From positions 1,984,001-2,048,000 of the forward strand of contig JACGCN010000004.1 in assembly GCA_014905825.1 (NCBI GenBank): a stretch of DNA of 64,000 bases, read 5' to 3'. Every line of letters starts with the position of its first letter. Within the stretch, counting starts at the first letter, position 1. Source of the DNA: Lyophyllum atratum (lineage: Eukaryota > Basidiomycota > Agaricomycetes > Agaricales > Lyophyllaceae). The notes below the pieces were generated by a model. That model made no database searches, had not been told where the DNA came from, and saw only the letters and a program-made list of their open reading frames with translations. Shown in pieces: positions 35,341 through 47,273 of the stretch. The position numbers and the translations under genes were made by a program.

Positions 35341-35637
35341 CTACTTAGTAAACCGATGGCATGAGAAAATTATTTCGAAGATCACAAAACGCGACTTACG
35401 GGTTTGTGGCTGAGATGGAAGACCGAAGAAAGTAGCGACGGTGGAATATTCACCAGGTAAATCTCCCAGATCCACATGTAAGGCGCTGACAGCGCTCGAA
35501 TCCGTGATAAAAACACAAGGTTCGATGATGGGGCGTGGTGCGGCAGCCGAGAGCCCCTTGAAAGACTTCATTGGGCTGCAAGAAGATAGTAAAAGAAAAC
35601 CGACAAGAAGCGCGAGTGCATTTGGCAGTAGATACAA
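35341..35637 (-). CDS. Candidate small secreted protein
   Basis: A 98-codon frame starting MYLLPNALALLVGFLLLSSC, a plausible signal peptide, followed by a short polar region (CVFITDSSAVSALHVDL). The last part may be replaced by splicing from a GTAAGT donor near 35400. The start lies only 20 nt beyond the stop of the PS synthase on the same strand, so it could instead be part of that gene's 3' untranslated region. No family match comes to mind. Confidence 0.3.
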   Translation of the reverse strand: MYLLPNALALLVGFLLLSSCSPMKSFKGLSAAAPRPIIEPCVFITDSSAVSALHVDLGDLPGEYSTVATFFGLPSQPQTRKSRFVIFEIIFSCHRFTK

Positions 35638-35657
35638 AGATTGTAAGTCAAGAAATA

Positions 35658-37758
35658 TTACGAGGCTTTTGCCTTCCCCTTCTTCTGGTGTTTACGAATA
35701 TACCTGCGCGCGTTGGGGATGCCAAACTTCGACGCGAATTAGCGCGGTGAGTACAAGGAAAAGAATGCAGTCGGCCGGGAAGACTCACTTGTACAATAGG
35801 ATATAGTATGAGAAGAGTGGCGCCGATCGTCCAGCCAACTTTCACGGCCTTCGGGAACGGCTCATTAAACTGGTTATTGCTCCATTTCAAGATCACAAGA
35901 AGCTCGGTTAAAATTGTCGCAAGAAGCAACCATACATGTTGTCCCATGCGCACAGCCCGCCTGCACGAATTATTCAACGACCCGCTCGGGACGGACCACG
36001 AAGAGCGCCTACCTTGGGTCGTTTATATACTGGAAGAGTTCTCTGACGGCAGGTAACGCACACAAAAAGACACCTGCGAGACGTAAGATGATTATAGGAT
36101 GATCTGGTTCCATCCACAAGAGGGTCTGTCGTTCACATCGAGGTAGATCAGTAACCGAATATCTGGCAAGGGATCATCAACGGTATACCTTGAGGTAGAA
36201 GGGATTGAGTTCCGCGGCTAAGAAGACGGCCAGAAGAAGCACTACAACGATATAATGGGTAAATGAAGAAGCCGTTCCCCACTTGAAAGCCGTAAAGTCA
36301 TGAGGAGAGAACTGGCTCAGGAGTCGTTTGGCCTTGGAACGGAGCCCGCGAGTCTGTCGCAATCCACGCCACTCGTACGGCTGCGGAAAGGCAAGTGAGG
36401 CATTGTCGGTTAGGAGGCAGAAATAAATGTACCTTAACTTCAAAATATTGACATGTTTTCATTCCTGTGGAGTGAACGACGTGATGGGTTTCAAATCATC
36501 GGAGGATGTCCAAAAAACCCACCGAGATAGGTCCCGATCCAATTGCATATCAGAACATCCAAGATCCACTAGGTTATATATAAAGGATAAGTGGTATCCA
36601 CGGTCGGAATTGTGGCAACATACATGATCCCACCAACACTAGCGCAGATCGTCAAAAGCTGAGAGAAAGAGTTATGACAATGTACGGCATACCTCTGCGA
36701 AGTTGGCTAACTGATGCTGTAAGCTATATTCAGCCAATTCGAAGGCGATGCTCAAGATCTAACCCAGCACCTGACACATCAATCCCAGCCGTAAGAGTTG
36801 GAGAGTGCTCCTACCCAGCAGAACCAGTAGTCGCGCAAGATCATAGCCTTGCCAAACCAGCCTAACGCGTGAGCAACACAGAATATATCGAGAGCATTCT
36901 AATTCGCCTCAGTAAAAGAGGCAAAATGACAATAACAACAGAATGACAAACCCAGATGGTCGTTGACGTCAGAGCGCAGTCTTCTGCATAGCTCTTTTCT
37001 GGCAGAGGAACGCCCAAGTTCGGGTCAATGTAAGTCATCATGACACGGGCTGTACCGAGGTCCTGAAACAGGAGGAAAACTAGTCCGAGCTCGTACAACA
37101 AATTCACACCAAGCACAATTCTCCAGAACGCAGGATGGGGCCGAATGAATGGTCCATCGCGAAACTGGAGCATCGAAAAAGTCAGGAATGACGCGATCGC
37201 GGCATAGATACCACTGAAACTCGAATTCAGGGGTCCTCTTACGAACAGGAACAAAGAAAACACATACACGCGTCGCTTGTCGCGTCCCTCTTCCAGTACG
37301 TCTTGCGTTGTTGCGACATACGCGAGAACGATCAAGCCACAGGCAAGGGCGGAGAGCGTGATCGGTTTGTAGAAGAACCTAGAGGGAACATATTCTAGTC
37401 GTGATCATTCACAATGGACAGCGATAACGTACTCAACGCTTGTATCGTGCCTTTCCTGGAACGGCGTAATTCGTGTATACGGTTCGGTTCGATCCGCCTT
37501 GCGCGCAGTATCAGATAAATGAGGGATTGGTGTCACATGGAGGAAGCGTTACATACATCGTACCCTGACCAGCGGAATGGACCATACGGTGAGATTATTC
37601 AGCTATTCTCAACGTTCTCGCTTACATCGCACTGGAACACCATCCAAGCCCGGCATGGGCTCCGCCTCTGCTTCCACTGTGGGCGACAACACCGCATCAG
37701 AATCCTCAGCTGGGGACGTGGGTGACAGGTCGGGGTTTGGTTCTGCGACGGAAGTCAT
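35658..37758 (-). CDS. Phosphatidylserine synthase, base-exchange (PSS1/PSS2) type
   Basis: Starts at ATG 37758 with an in-frame TAG 24 nt upstream; stop TAA 35660-35658. Multi-exon. The N-terminus is acidic (MTSVAEPNPDLSPTSP), then PFQERHDTSVE joins FFYKPITLSALACG. Further landmarks are DKRRVYVFSLFLFVRGPLN, FRDGPFIRPHPAFWR, FLLFQDLGTARVMMTYIDP and LGVPLPEKSYAEDC. The segment around ECWWDHWILDVLICN-type sequence (36530-36720) follows, then PYEWRGLRQ, FSPHDFTAFKWG, LAAELNPFYLK and TELLVILKW. This order is that of the PF03034 PSS family, which swaps serine for choline or ethanolamine on existing phospholipids at the ER. Yeast uses the unrelated CDP-alcohol type CHO1. The last exon encodes FGIPNARRYIRKHQKKGK, a basic tail. 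Confidence 0.88.
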
Positions 37759-40621
37759 GATGGCCGGCAGAAGTTCGATCTAGAATAAGTTTTTCTCTCT
37801 GGGTCAGCAACATATAGCAATAGATTCTGCGAACTTCGTCCGCTGACATTTGGTATTCAGGCAACGCCGCCACCAACTGCTTCTCTTGATTCACTAAGGC
37901 CTCCGTTAGCTTGAATGGAGAGAATGAGGGCTAAGAATGGTTGTCAGGTTGCTGGGCGTCGGTTGTCCAGCGAAGGGGGTGAAGCAAAGACTCGACAACG
38001 ATGATGTCGCGACTCTCCAGTGTGTTCTCGTTTGTTCGCAGCTCGCCGGCAAACAGCAGCAAGCTAGAAGGCATGTGACTTACTTAGTATTCCTTCAAGT
38101 TCAACACCTCCGCTGACTCCAAATCTGGTGCTGTCGAAATCTGGCCCAGACTTGGACCACATCACCATAAACCGGTTCTCTTTTACGGTATTGATGGATA
38201 CTTGACGTCTCCGCGAGTTGCACCGGCGAATTTCCTCTTGAAAATCGCTCACTTCTTCCAGTGCTTCCTGTTCATCACGGAGCCTGGGTTCCTAAAAGCC
38301 GGGCAAAGATCGAGACATCGCTCACGCTCTGCGCGGCGACAGGAATACGGATGTCGTGGTCCGAATGACACTACGAGACAGCTGGTGAGATTTGATGGTA
38401 TCACAGATAAGTAATACTGGTTCCTGTCAATCAGTTAAACTGGAACCCTCTTCTCCATGTTTATGGATCTCCAGGAAGGCCCCGACGGCCGAATAACCGG
38501 CTCGAGAACTTGGAGTCATCTGAATCTGATTGCCTAGGACACCGTATACTTCAAACCGTTGACGAAGTGGTGGGACTACTCTATCGTATAGTTCAGTTGC
38601 TCAAGTGGGAACAATTGGTATGTATCAATCATACCCTCATTCACTTCTGCCTCGATTCGGCGTTGCGCAGATCCCGAAACGCCTTCACCTTTCAGCCAAT
38701 CCACATTCAGCGCACCAGTGGCAAGTGTGAAAGATCATGACCAAATAAGTGACGGTGTCTGGTGTCATCTATCCCTTCATCGCATCCTTTTATGGTCATT
38801 CAGGGGAAATAGTTGTACGTTACCTCACGAGAGTCAGAAATGGCCATACCTTCTCACTGCACACGCTGAAGCTCCTTTGATGTAGGCGATGACTTCAAAC
38901 CCAGCCGGCGTCAAAATGCCATGAAGCTTGCAGGGACGTCTATTGTGTGTCCTGATCATTTCAGGCTTTCTTCAGCCAAGGAACTGTACACTGATCTCAC
39001 GCGTGCATGCAAGTCTTGATCATGCATCGTGATCATTTTTAGATGCGATAGTTGAAAGACTTGACTGATTGTGGCACCCGGCTATTCCAGAACTATGGAT
39101 ACATGGCCTTCCTAGGCTTGAGATCTGACGCTTGGACACGATCCTCTTTCCCCATGAATAACTCACTCGCAATACGAATTGTATGTCCGCAGCCACCATG
39201 TTCATCACCTCGAAATCTCGACGCAAAGCTGCGCGCTCTCCTGTTGTTGTGATTAGCTTTCATGCACCGAAGATAAACTTTGAGATGTGTGCCCAACGGA
39301 TTGGAAGGTTTGTGCTGGGAAATTTGCGCCGAATATAGAACGATACCCGCCTTCCGCGGAAGATTGCCAAGGTGTTTGGTTTGATGACACGTTCGGTCGA
39401 GGACCTCTTCTGCTTCGTGCTCATGCTGGAGCATGGTGAGCCAACGCATGGGTCGATGTGCTTTACGTGCGTCACGCCACTTCTCCGAATTACACTCCCT
39501 CGCTGATTCCTGTGAGAGATAGACGCGCCACATACGTAGATTGAGGAGTTGGGTTTCTGTTCTAATCAGATCCCTCCAACTCGCGTATCACTCCATTCTC
39601 TCTTTGGATCATAAGTTGCCTCACACGATCATCATGGGTATGTCCGTAGATGCGAAGCCTGTCGGTTACCTTTGCCATATGATGATCTTAATGGGTCACA
39701 ACTGATCCTGTAATTATACCCAACGTATGTTATGATGTCTGTCACAAGTGGGAAACGCTGATGAAGTTTATCTGTCTCGTTATCTAGGGTTGCTGACGTT
39801 ATCCTTGGAAAGCTCTCGGTGGCACATCCTCCCGACCCACGACAACGTCCACGATTTCGATCGTTGTGAAAGGTTGTTTTCGTTTTGGCGTTCCAGGGTA
39901 AGCCAAGCGGACATCCCAGGCAACAGTTGTGTTTGGTTTTGGGGTTTCTGATGACAGATAACCCTACGCTTGTAGAATTGTCGAGTTGGTGAGGCCATGA
40001 GTGGACTTCTCGATCGACAAGCGGCACATTCAATGGATGAATGCCGGCATAAGGCGGCCACACGACGAGACCGAACCGACGTCTCCTGGGCGAACTGCAT
40101 GAGGATGGTTGGGAACGATGTATACATTGCAGCCTTTGATTGAGACATCGTATTCTCATCGACCGCGACCCTGAGATCATAAATCAGAGTCGACACGGAC
40201 TTATTCAAGTTTTGGCATATGTACAGGATAGTTCCGAACACGGGAGTTTCGACATGCAGTTTCCGGATTGGAAGGCTTAGAACACAAAAATATTCTCCTC
40301 CCACATGTGCAGACCGGCTCAGTGGTCCCATGCTGGAACCCTGATCCTCAGGGCACGATCTGGTTCTTCCATGGACTGTGACAACCACGTTTTGGTCACA
40401 CAGCCCCGGCTTGCTAAAAAAAATAGAAGATGGTAAGCGGACCAGGCTCACGCAAAGGCTGTCGAATTCGAATTCTCGCCTCTCCTGATTGGGATATTTC
40501 TCATCTGTCAACTCCGGCACGATCTTGAGGTCAATTGGATCTTGTTTGTTACTTAATGACGCCGGAAGCACTTAAGGACCAGCACCAATCTCTCTGAGCT
40601 CGTTCCTTTTTCGCTCCTACT
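37759..40621. other. Long interval without a recognised gene
   Basis: About 2.9 kb between the PS synthase start and the Zn2Cys6 regulator start. Several frames of 70-260 codons are open on the minus strand (39093-39533, 39632-40180, 39780-40571) but overlap one another in different frames and show no family motif. I see no transposon ends or tRNA. Confidence 0.4.
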
Positions 40622-42152
40622 ATGATGGCTACCGAGTCTTTTCAACCACTCCAACTCAAGGGCGAGATCATGGACCTCGAGTTCACCATTGACACAGACC
40701 ACAGGTTCGTGCCGCTCAAATCCAATCCTCGTCATTTTTACTTGCCGACTTATTAACCGTCGTCCCCTCTACTCCCGAAATCGACCAAAAATAGGAAAAG
40801 GAGACGAAATCGGACTACCCAAAGCTGTCTGAATTGTCATACCTCCAAACGCAAGGTCTGTCGCTCTATCGCAGCTAACATGAACCACCGCTGACGATGA
40901 CGATGCCAAGTGTGATCGCAAGCGACCTTGTCAGCGGTGCATCCAATTGGGCCTGGTATAATATGAGCCACTCCCATGTGGCGAATATATAATGACGCTA
41001 TATTTTTTAGACAGGCCTTTGTGTATATGAAATCGACGATCCTGCTCTCAGGTGAGTACCTCTCTACGCCATCTAGAAGCGGAATTAATGGTGAAGTAGG
41101 GACGATCCTTCCCTCGACGAGAATACTCGCTTGAAAAATCGAATTGCGGAACTCGAAAGCCTCGTTCGCGAATTGCGAGGTAGAACAAACATATCCCTTG
41201 CAATATGGTTGTGCTCACTCACCCTAGGTAAACCCCATCCACGATGGGCTGATAGTAACTTCCGTGATGGAGATCCCAACGAGAAATGGCACTCACGGGC
41301 TACAAAATGTGCACCTCTGAACAAACGGCGCCCATCGTCGCAGGAACGCCCTCCTGGGCGTCCTCTTCCATCCTCACTAAGTCCCATAAAGACAGAACCC
41401 GCTACTGAGGCTTCCCCTCATCTGTATCGTTTCTCTCCCTCTCCGGCGCCTTCCATGCGCTACCACTCTTTTCAGGCCGATGTAAGGTCTCCATCCTCGT
41501 CTTCCTACAATGAACAGCACCAGCCATATAGCAGTAGTACTTATCACCCACCGTCTTCTTCACCTACTGCATCGTATCATGGCCCACAGCACCACAATTC
41601 GGTCCCTTCTTCGTATTCGGATGGCGGGAGCTATACGTTATCCGGCAGCGATGACGGTAACCCCTACCACGGGGAATATCCCACTCACAATCCGCCGGCG
41701 AGTCAAATGTGTCCCTGCCGAACCAGTCCTGGAACGGGTGTCGCCTATATCTCTTTGGCCCAGCAACTTCAGACCTCGCTGAACTCGCTGCGACAGTATA
41801 GTCACCATCCACCAAATACGTCGTGCCTGCTGTATCGACGTATCGTCGAATTAAACAATATTATGCAGTATGTGTTCGTCATTCTTGTTGACATAAACAT
41901 GCAATTGAAACTGACTTCCATGCTAGCGGCAATGAATCTTCAGATGGCGGGTCCTCGTACGACAACGGAGTTCCGGAACGTGAGATCATGACGCCGCTGT
42001 CTGCTTCTAGCGGACACACGTCCTTCCACACGGGTAGCTCCTCGGGCCAAGTTTCCCCTCAGGAGTGGGGTACTTTGGCCGCTACTGGATACAATCCATA
42101 CTTTCCACCCCAAAATGACCACGGTGGTATCTACAATCACGTCATAACATGA
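40622..42152 (+). CDS. Zn(II)2Cys6 fungal transcription factor
   Basis: Seven exons: 40622-40704, 40795-40855, 40911-40955, 41011-41051, 41100-41179, 41228-41867, 41927-42152 (1176 nt, 391 aa). The binuclear zinc cluster has Cys39, 42, 49, 55, 58 and 67 (CLNCHTSKRKC, CQRC, GLC), split by two introns. A leucine-bearing coiled coil follows (DENTRLKNRIAELESLVREL), the usual dimer linker. The middle is Ser/Pro/His/Tyr-rich (disordered, activation-like). A conserved block RRIVELNNIMHGNES and the C-terminal FHTGSSSGQVSPQEWG end the protein. The long middle-homology domain of many Zn2Cys6 proteins is absent. Target genes are unknown. The stop is 186 bp from the convergent TANGO2 stop. Confidence 0.92.
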
Positions 42153-42338
42153 TGGACTTTCTCTCTTCCCGCCGCCACGACGCACTCATAACGATGTACC
42201 ATATACATTTCTTGATATCTTGCAAGTCTGCAGTGCTTTGGAGTAATATGTGTACACTTCATTCCGCATCCATACCGATATACTACTGTTACAACGTAAT
42301 TTTTTTTGCTTTTCCCTTGGGGTTTTACGAGTTGTTAA

Positions 42339-43444
42339 TTAGGGCCTCACTTGGAAACGAAATATACGCTGCGATTCCGGGTCTGCTCTGAGAGCTTTCC
42401 CGTCCACCAACTGCCAGATATCTCGCTCGATGAACACGGCGTCCCCGTTCTTTTTAATTAATAAGACTGTCGACAAACGCGTGCCGTATGTGTTGCAGTC
42501 GAGGGTGGGCACGCCCTCCAGCGTGATCGGAAATGGGGAAACATGAACTGTATTGCGCAGCTGGGAGCGTTCCGTGACAGGTTCAGGAGATCGCCAACTT
42601 TTCAAAGAAGTTTGTATGTCAGAGAAATCACAAAAAGATGGATCCACAAATGATGAAACCCACGCGAGAACTTCAAAAAGTCGATCCGTAAATTCGGCCT
42701 CTGTAGTGTCGGATGCCAAGGATTGAAGAGCAGCATCAAACTCGTGAGTGGCGTGTTTTACTTTGGGCCATTCTGCGTTCATGCCGTTTACTGCGTTTGA
42801 GACGCATCCGCAGAGCTTTTCATTACTAGAAAGGGGGCGGGATGTCACAATGCCACCTGAGCCATGGTTCGTGACCAATAGAGGATCGAAGTGTAACAAG
42901 CCATCAGGCCGTACGGCTGCAGGAGCGAGAAGAAGCAAGTTAAATCCGGCAAATTTGGCGTCCTGAGGGACTATTTGTCTGACTTGGTCTTCGAGAGGCT
43001 CCGATGAATCTGATAGAAGAAAGGATGAGGCCAAGTAGCCCCTAGAAGAATTGTAAGCCTTGACGGGCTCTGTTATGTTCGTCCTATCATGGTGGACGAT
43101 GTGCCTTAACAATTGGACTGCTGAGAATCTAAGAGTATGGAACGCTTACAATAACGCAATTTTTCCGGCCCGAGAGACTCCAAACCACGTTCCACCTGCT
43201 TTTATATCGAGACCCGATAGGACATTGTCCTGAGCGCTTCCGGTGTCCTTCCCGAAGCTATGGAAGTGTGCATCCTGAGTTGGTCTACTCAGGAATTCGT
43301 CGCGATTGCTGCAGAGAATGCTACCGAGATAGAAATTCTTTGATCAGCATGGGCAGTCGTCATACATCTGGAATGGTCTGCTCGATCGCATCAAACTCAC
43401 AGTGCATAGTCCTGGTGGTCTAGAGCCCAGAGCGCAATGCACAT
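42339..43444 (-). CDS. TANGO2/NRDE-family protein
   Basis: Three exons: 43444-43401, 43320-43150, 43083-42339 (960 nt, 319 aa). It starts MCIALWALDHQDYALILCSN and contains the family motif NRDEFLSRPT. Next are VLSGLDIKAGGTWFGVSRAG, LTNITEP, SSRGYLASSFLL, and the C-terminal THEFDAALQ and YGTRLSTVLLI segments. TANGO2 proteins are linked to Golgi organisation in insects and to haem or lipid handling in animals and yeast; the fungal role is not settled. It shares a 398-bp divergent upstream region with ARP6. Confidence 0.93.
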
Positions 43445-43842
43445 GGCAAGAAATGAGCGCCACTGTTCGGTGAGAGTGCAGTGCAGAAGTAAATTGAAAA
43501 GGAGAATCGGAGTTTCGAGAAGCAAGGTAAATATCCGCGGCTTCTGACTCTGGCGCGTTGAAATAACTCTCCCTGGATAGACACAACGTTATCCGATGCT
43601 TGTCGATTCGGAGCAAGGTAGATATCTAACTTACAGGTTAGTTTGTAACACCTAGGTAGAGTTTGAACGTACTGCTCAGCGCTAAGGCCAACCCAAGCTA
43701 GTACGTGAGCTCGTGAGTCGAGGCGAGACTGACGAGTTCTGGTCAGCTGACCAGTCTAGACGATCATATGACCATAGTTGCTAGACTTTCGCACGGTCTT
43801 TCACCTCCGCATATCCACCTTCGCAGCTCCAGGATCTATCCA
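43445..43842. promoter_or_regulatory. Shared divergent upstream region of TANGO2 and ARP6
   Basis: 398 bp separate the two start codons on opposite strands. No open gene lies in it, so both promoters must be here. I see no clear TATA box; short palindromic stretches such as GTCAGCTGACCAG (43742-43754) are the only notable elements. Confidence 0.55.
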
Positions 43843-45663
43843 ATGGACAACCCCGTAATCGTGCTCGACAACGGTGCATCCACAATAAAAGTAGGTATAG
43901 CTAACGGGGAACAGGAACAAGAGCCAGCGAGGTGCCTTTCTTGACGCGTGATACTTCTATCATTTGCTCAAGGAACATAGGATTATCCCCAACGCTGTTG
44001 TTCGATCCAAAGGGGACAAGATGACATATTTCGGGCATGAATTTGCGAGGTGTAAAGATTACTCTTCACTTCATTATAGACTGCCCTTCGAAAAGGTTTG
44101 ATGGATCATCACGGACCATGAGGCCTGACATGTAAAAGCAGCACTTGACAGGGGTATCTTGTTGACTGGGACGCGCAAAAGGCTGTATGGGATGGTATTT
44201 TCTCATCAGAAGTCCTCGCGGTACGATAGAAGTACCTCTGACGAATACACCTGACAGGATGCGGCACGTATAGATAAACACAACTGAATCCTCTCTCCTC
44301 ATCACGGAGCCTTATTTTAACCTTCCAAAGCTCCAGGAAGTATACGACCAATTCGTCTTTGAGGAATACGAGTTCCAGGCGTACCATCGGTGCACGCGTA
44401 AGTCAATCTTAGAGTTCCGCGGGTGCATTCCAGCGATGTATTTTATTTTAGCTGCATCTCTTATCTCTCATGGGACGATCTTCCAAGTGCCTGGGCTCCC
44501 ACCGCCGCAGTGTGCTGTGGTAGTCGATTTGGGGTTCAGTTACACTCACGTCGTACCTCTGCTCAACGGAAGCGTCGCGTGGAATGCAGTCAAGAGGTGA
44601 AAGACACACCCTCTTCCTAGATGCGTAACTCATACCGTAGCTAGACTTGATGTCGGTGGGAAGTTACTAACGAATCAGTTGAAGGAACTCGTGTCCTTCC
44701 GTCAATGGAACATGATGGACGAAACGTACATCATGAACGATGTCAAGGAGTCTTGTTGTTATGTCTCCCAGAACTTCAGGAGTGATTTGGAAATATGTCG
44801 GTACGCTCTCATGCGCCTCGCTGTATGCATAAGCTCATGTCATGAAGGTCTAACCCCAAAAGCAACCCGATAGTTCAGGAATATGTCCTGCCGGACTTGT
44901 CGTCGAATAGAAAGGGCCGTATACGCCAGGCTAATGATATCGTCACCGAGGCCGACCAGATCCTTGTGATGAATAACGAGCGATTTGCGGTTCCGGAACT
45001 ATTATTTCGCCCCGATGATATTGGCATGTCATTTTTGAACCTTCTTGTTTTCTGGCTTCTTCAACTAGTGATTCTAGGCCTGGATCAGTCAGGCCTTGCT
45101 GCCACTGTTGCCCTATCCATATCCCTTCTCCCCAAGGATCTCCAAGGGATGTTTTGGGCCAATATCGGTTTGATAGGAGGTAGCTCAAAGTTTCCTGGAT
45201 TTCGGTCGAGACTGTGGGTTTCCTTGCGATCTTTTACTCGCTAGCTTACTCATTTCTCTTCACAAAGGATGTCTGAGTTACGATCTTTAGCACCTATTGA
45301 TTGTGAAGTCGTGATTTTTGAATGCGATGAGTATGTCAGCTGTTCTCCATTAGCATACCGCCCTTATACATTGACCCCAGACCCATCACAGAAGCATACC
45401 GGGCAGCGATGGCTTTTGCAAGCATGCCCGAGTTTACTAATCATGTCGTCACGCGGGCGGAGTATGCAGAAAGCGGCAGTAACGCTTCTCGAAGGAAATT
45501 CCAAGACTGGAAGCCCCAGGAGTCTGGGAAGGAGAGGCCAAAGGAAGCTGCGAAGGCCAGAGGGAAGCAGAGAGAGGACGATCGCTCCCAGGTACCTAAC
45601 AAGCCGACAAGAACAAGAAGCAAAGTGACTCCCGGCTCGACGACCACAGCGCGGCGACGGTGA
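43843..45663 (+). CDS. ARP6: Actin-related protein 6 (SWR1 complex subunit)
   Basis: A multi-exon gene from [18 protein letters not shown] to RRR-stop (TGA 45661-45663). It shows the actin-fold phosphate loops ([30 protein letters not shown]), the Arp6 landmarks [20 protein letters not shown] and [45 protein letters not shown] and [15 protein letters not shown]6 is a subunit of the SWR1 remodeller that deposits H2A.Z. After KFQDW about 50 residues of Lys/Arg/Ser-rich tail ([17 protein letters not shown]) extend the protein beyond the usual end. Intron 45024-45077 appears to use a GC donor, since only this keeps [15 protein letters not shown] in frame. Confidence 0.93.
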
Positions 45664-47273
45664 GCTCGTTATCAGATTCTTGAGCGTCATATATTTGTGT
45701 AGCTTTATTGTGCCATCGCCCCGCCTGTTCTTTCGCCATCCCCTTTGGCCCAGTTTGGCGGTTTGCGTACTCGGCGTGCCAAGAATAGTGATCCTGTTAC
45801 TCTTGTTCATTCGGTCCGGCCTTTCATATGGCACACTTGTTGACGCGATATGTTCATGTGCTGCATCCCGTAGATCGTAGAATGCTGACCATTTCAGCGT
45901 GCTCGTCTCGGGCCTTGAGCCTTTGGCTGTCTCCATATGCTCGAGAAGGTATGTAGAGGCAGTTCCACACCCATTCGAATCGAGGGCTTTTTTCTTTCCC
46001 TTGGTAGAAGATCCGATATCGTACGTTTTTAAGAGTGTTGCTCGACCTTCGAAGACGGCAACCATTTTTTGGAGGGAAGTGCACAACTTTGCGGCACATT
46101 CAAACTAAAATGGCCGTTACCATCATTTCCCGCCCTAGCACGGCAATTTCTTCAAGTTTTCGCTTTCGGTAGCTGTAAAGGTGGGCATGGTCGTATCCCT
46201 GCTCCTTCTAAGTTATCATCACCTGGTCTTACGATGCGCCCAATGTCATGCGCCCGTCTTCGAAAGGGCGTACAACGGCTTGACATTTCCCAGATATGCG
46301 AATATAGCTCCTCCATGAAGTGAGAGACGGGTTTGTGCCCTTTTACATAAAGAAACTATGAGGACGGGGCCTCATGAGGCACGGACGTTCCCACCATAGG
46401 TTAGGAAGTAGGGACCCGACGCTAAGTCTAGACAATCATCAGCGTACTCGTAACACTGTATCTGACAACATGTCCATCATGCCTTCCCAAGAGGCGCTTA
46501 CTTTACTCTATACAGTCCTGTGTGCGACTGTGATGACTGACTAGGACGGCTCATATTAGACGTACAAGTGGCTCGGCTACCACTACGTCGTGAAATAACC
46601 AATAGGAAGTAAACAAACTTGTACCCGTGGTAATAGAAGTCACCGTTTCCGCGTTTCCTAGAAGGCCCAGGCGCGGTGGCCAGCATGAGTTTGAATTGAC
46701 GTCTCGCACGCCTACAAACTAGTTTAGACCATCACCCATCAGCGGTGGCGTCGCCAGCTGGAGATGCACATCCCGAAATTGATCAAGTGGTGTTACTGCT
46801 TGCATCGATGTCACGCCCCATAAGTCGCTCGGAGTCATGGGCGATGGGAGCATTGGAGCGGTGCGAACTTGAAGCTACCAACCGATGGAGTATCGTTGAA
46901 AACTGTTCAACGACTGGAGAAACGGGATCCGTGCGACTGAACACATCTTAGGCAACAACCGTTTCCAGATCCATCTTTCGGCCATCTTCTGTAAGTATCA
47001 CCACCTGACGTGTATAGAGTATTCTGCACATCAGAAGGCCTATCAACGGGCTGGGCCATGTCGGCGTCTCAGGGGGAAGCTCGGAAGCCTGGCTATGGGA
47101 ATAAAAAGACATCATAGGCTAGAGCCAGGAACAGTGAAGCATGAAATCACAGAAGAGAAGCTCGCCAAAAACATTGAGAATAAGACAAACACGCCCCTAA
47201 GCGTACAGAACATAACGGATGGAATATACAAGAAGGTTAAAATAAGATGTGTGAGATGTGTGAGAGCAACGGT
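45664..47273. other. Interval between convergent ARP6 and importin genes
   Basis: Minus-strand frames are open at 46316 to about 46155 (MEELYSHIWEMSS, RAHDIGRIVRPGDD) and at 46086 to about 45690 (VAVFEGRATLLKTYD, STLKWSAFYDLRDAAHE). They have coding-like composition and could be two exons of one small gene, but the second runs on antisense into ARP6 without a natural end. I cannot name it. 46324-47273 shows nothing convincing. Confidence 0.3.

Noticed and set aside
39093..40571. Several overlapping minus-strand ORFs of 146-263 codons
   Set aside because: They overlap in different frames, lack motifs and show no consistent splice pattern, so none can be called a gene.
45364..46086. 240-codon minus-strand frame running into ARP6
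   Set aside because: Its 3' two-fifths lies antisense to the conserved last exon of ARP6 and has no family match. Only the part outside ARP6 is kept as a weak candidate.
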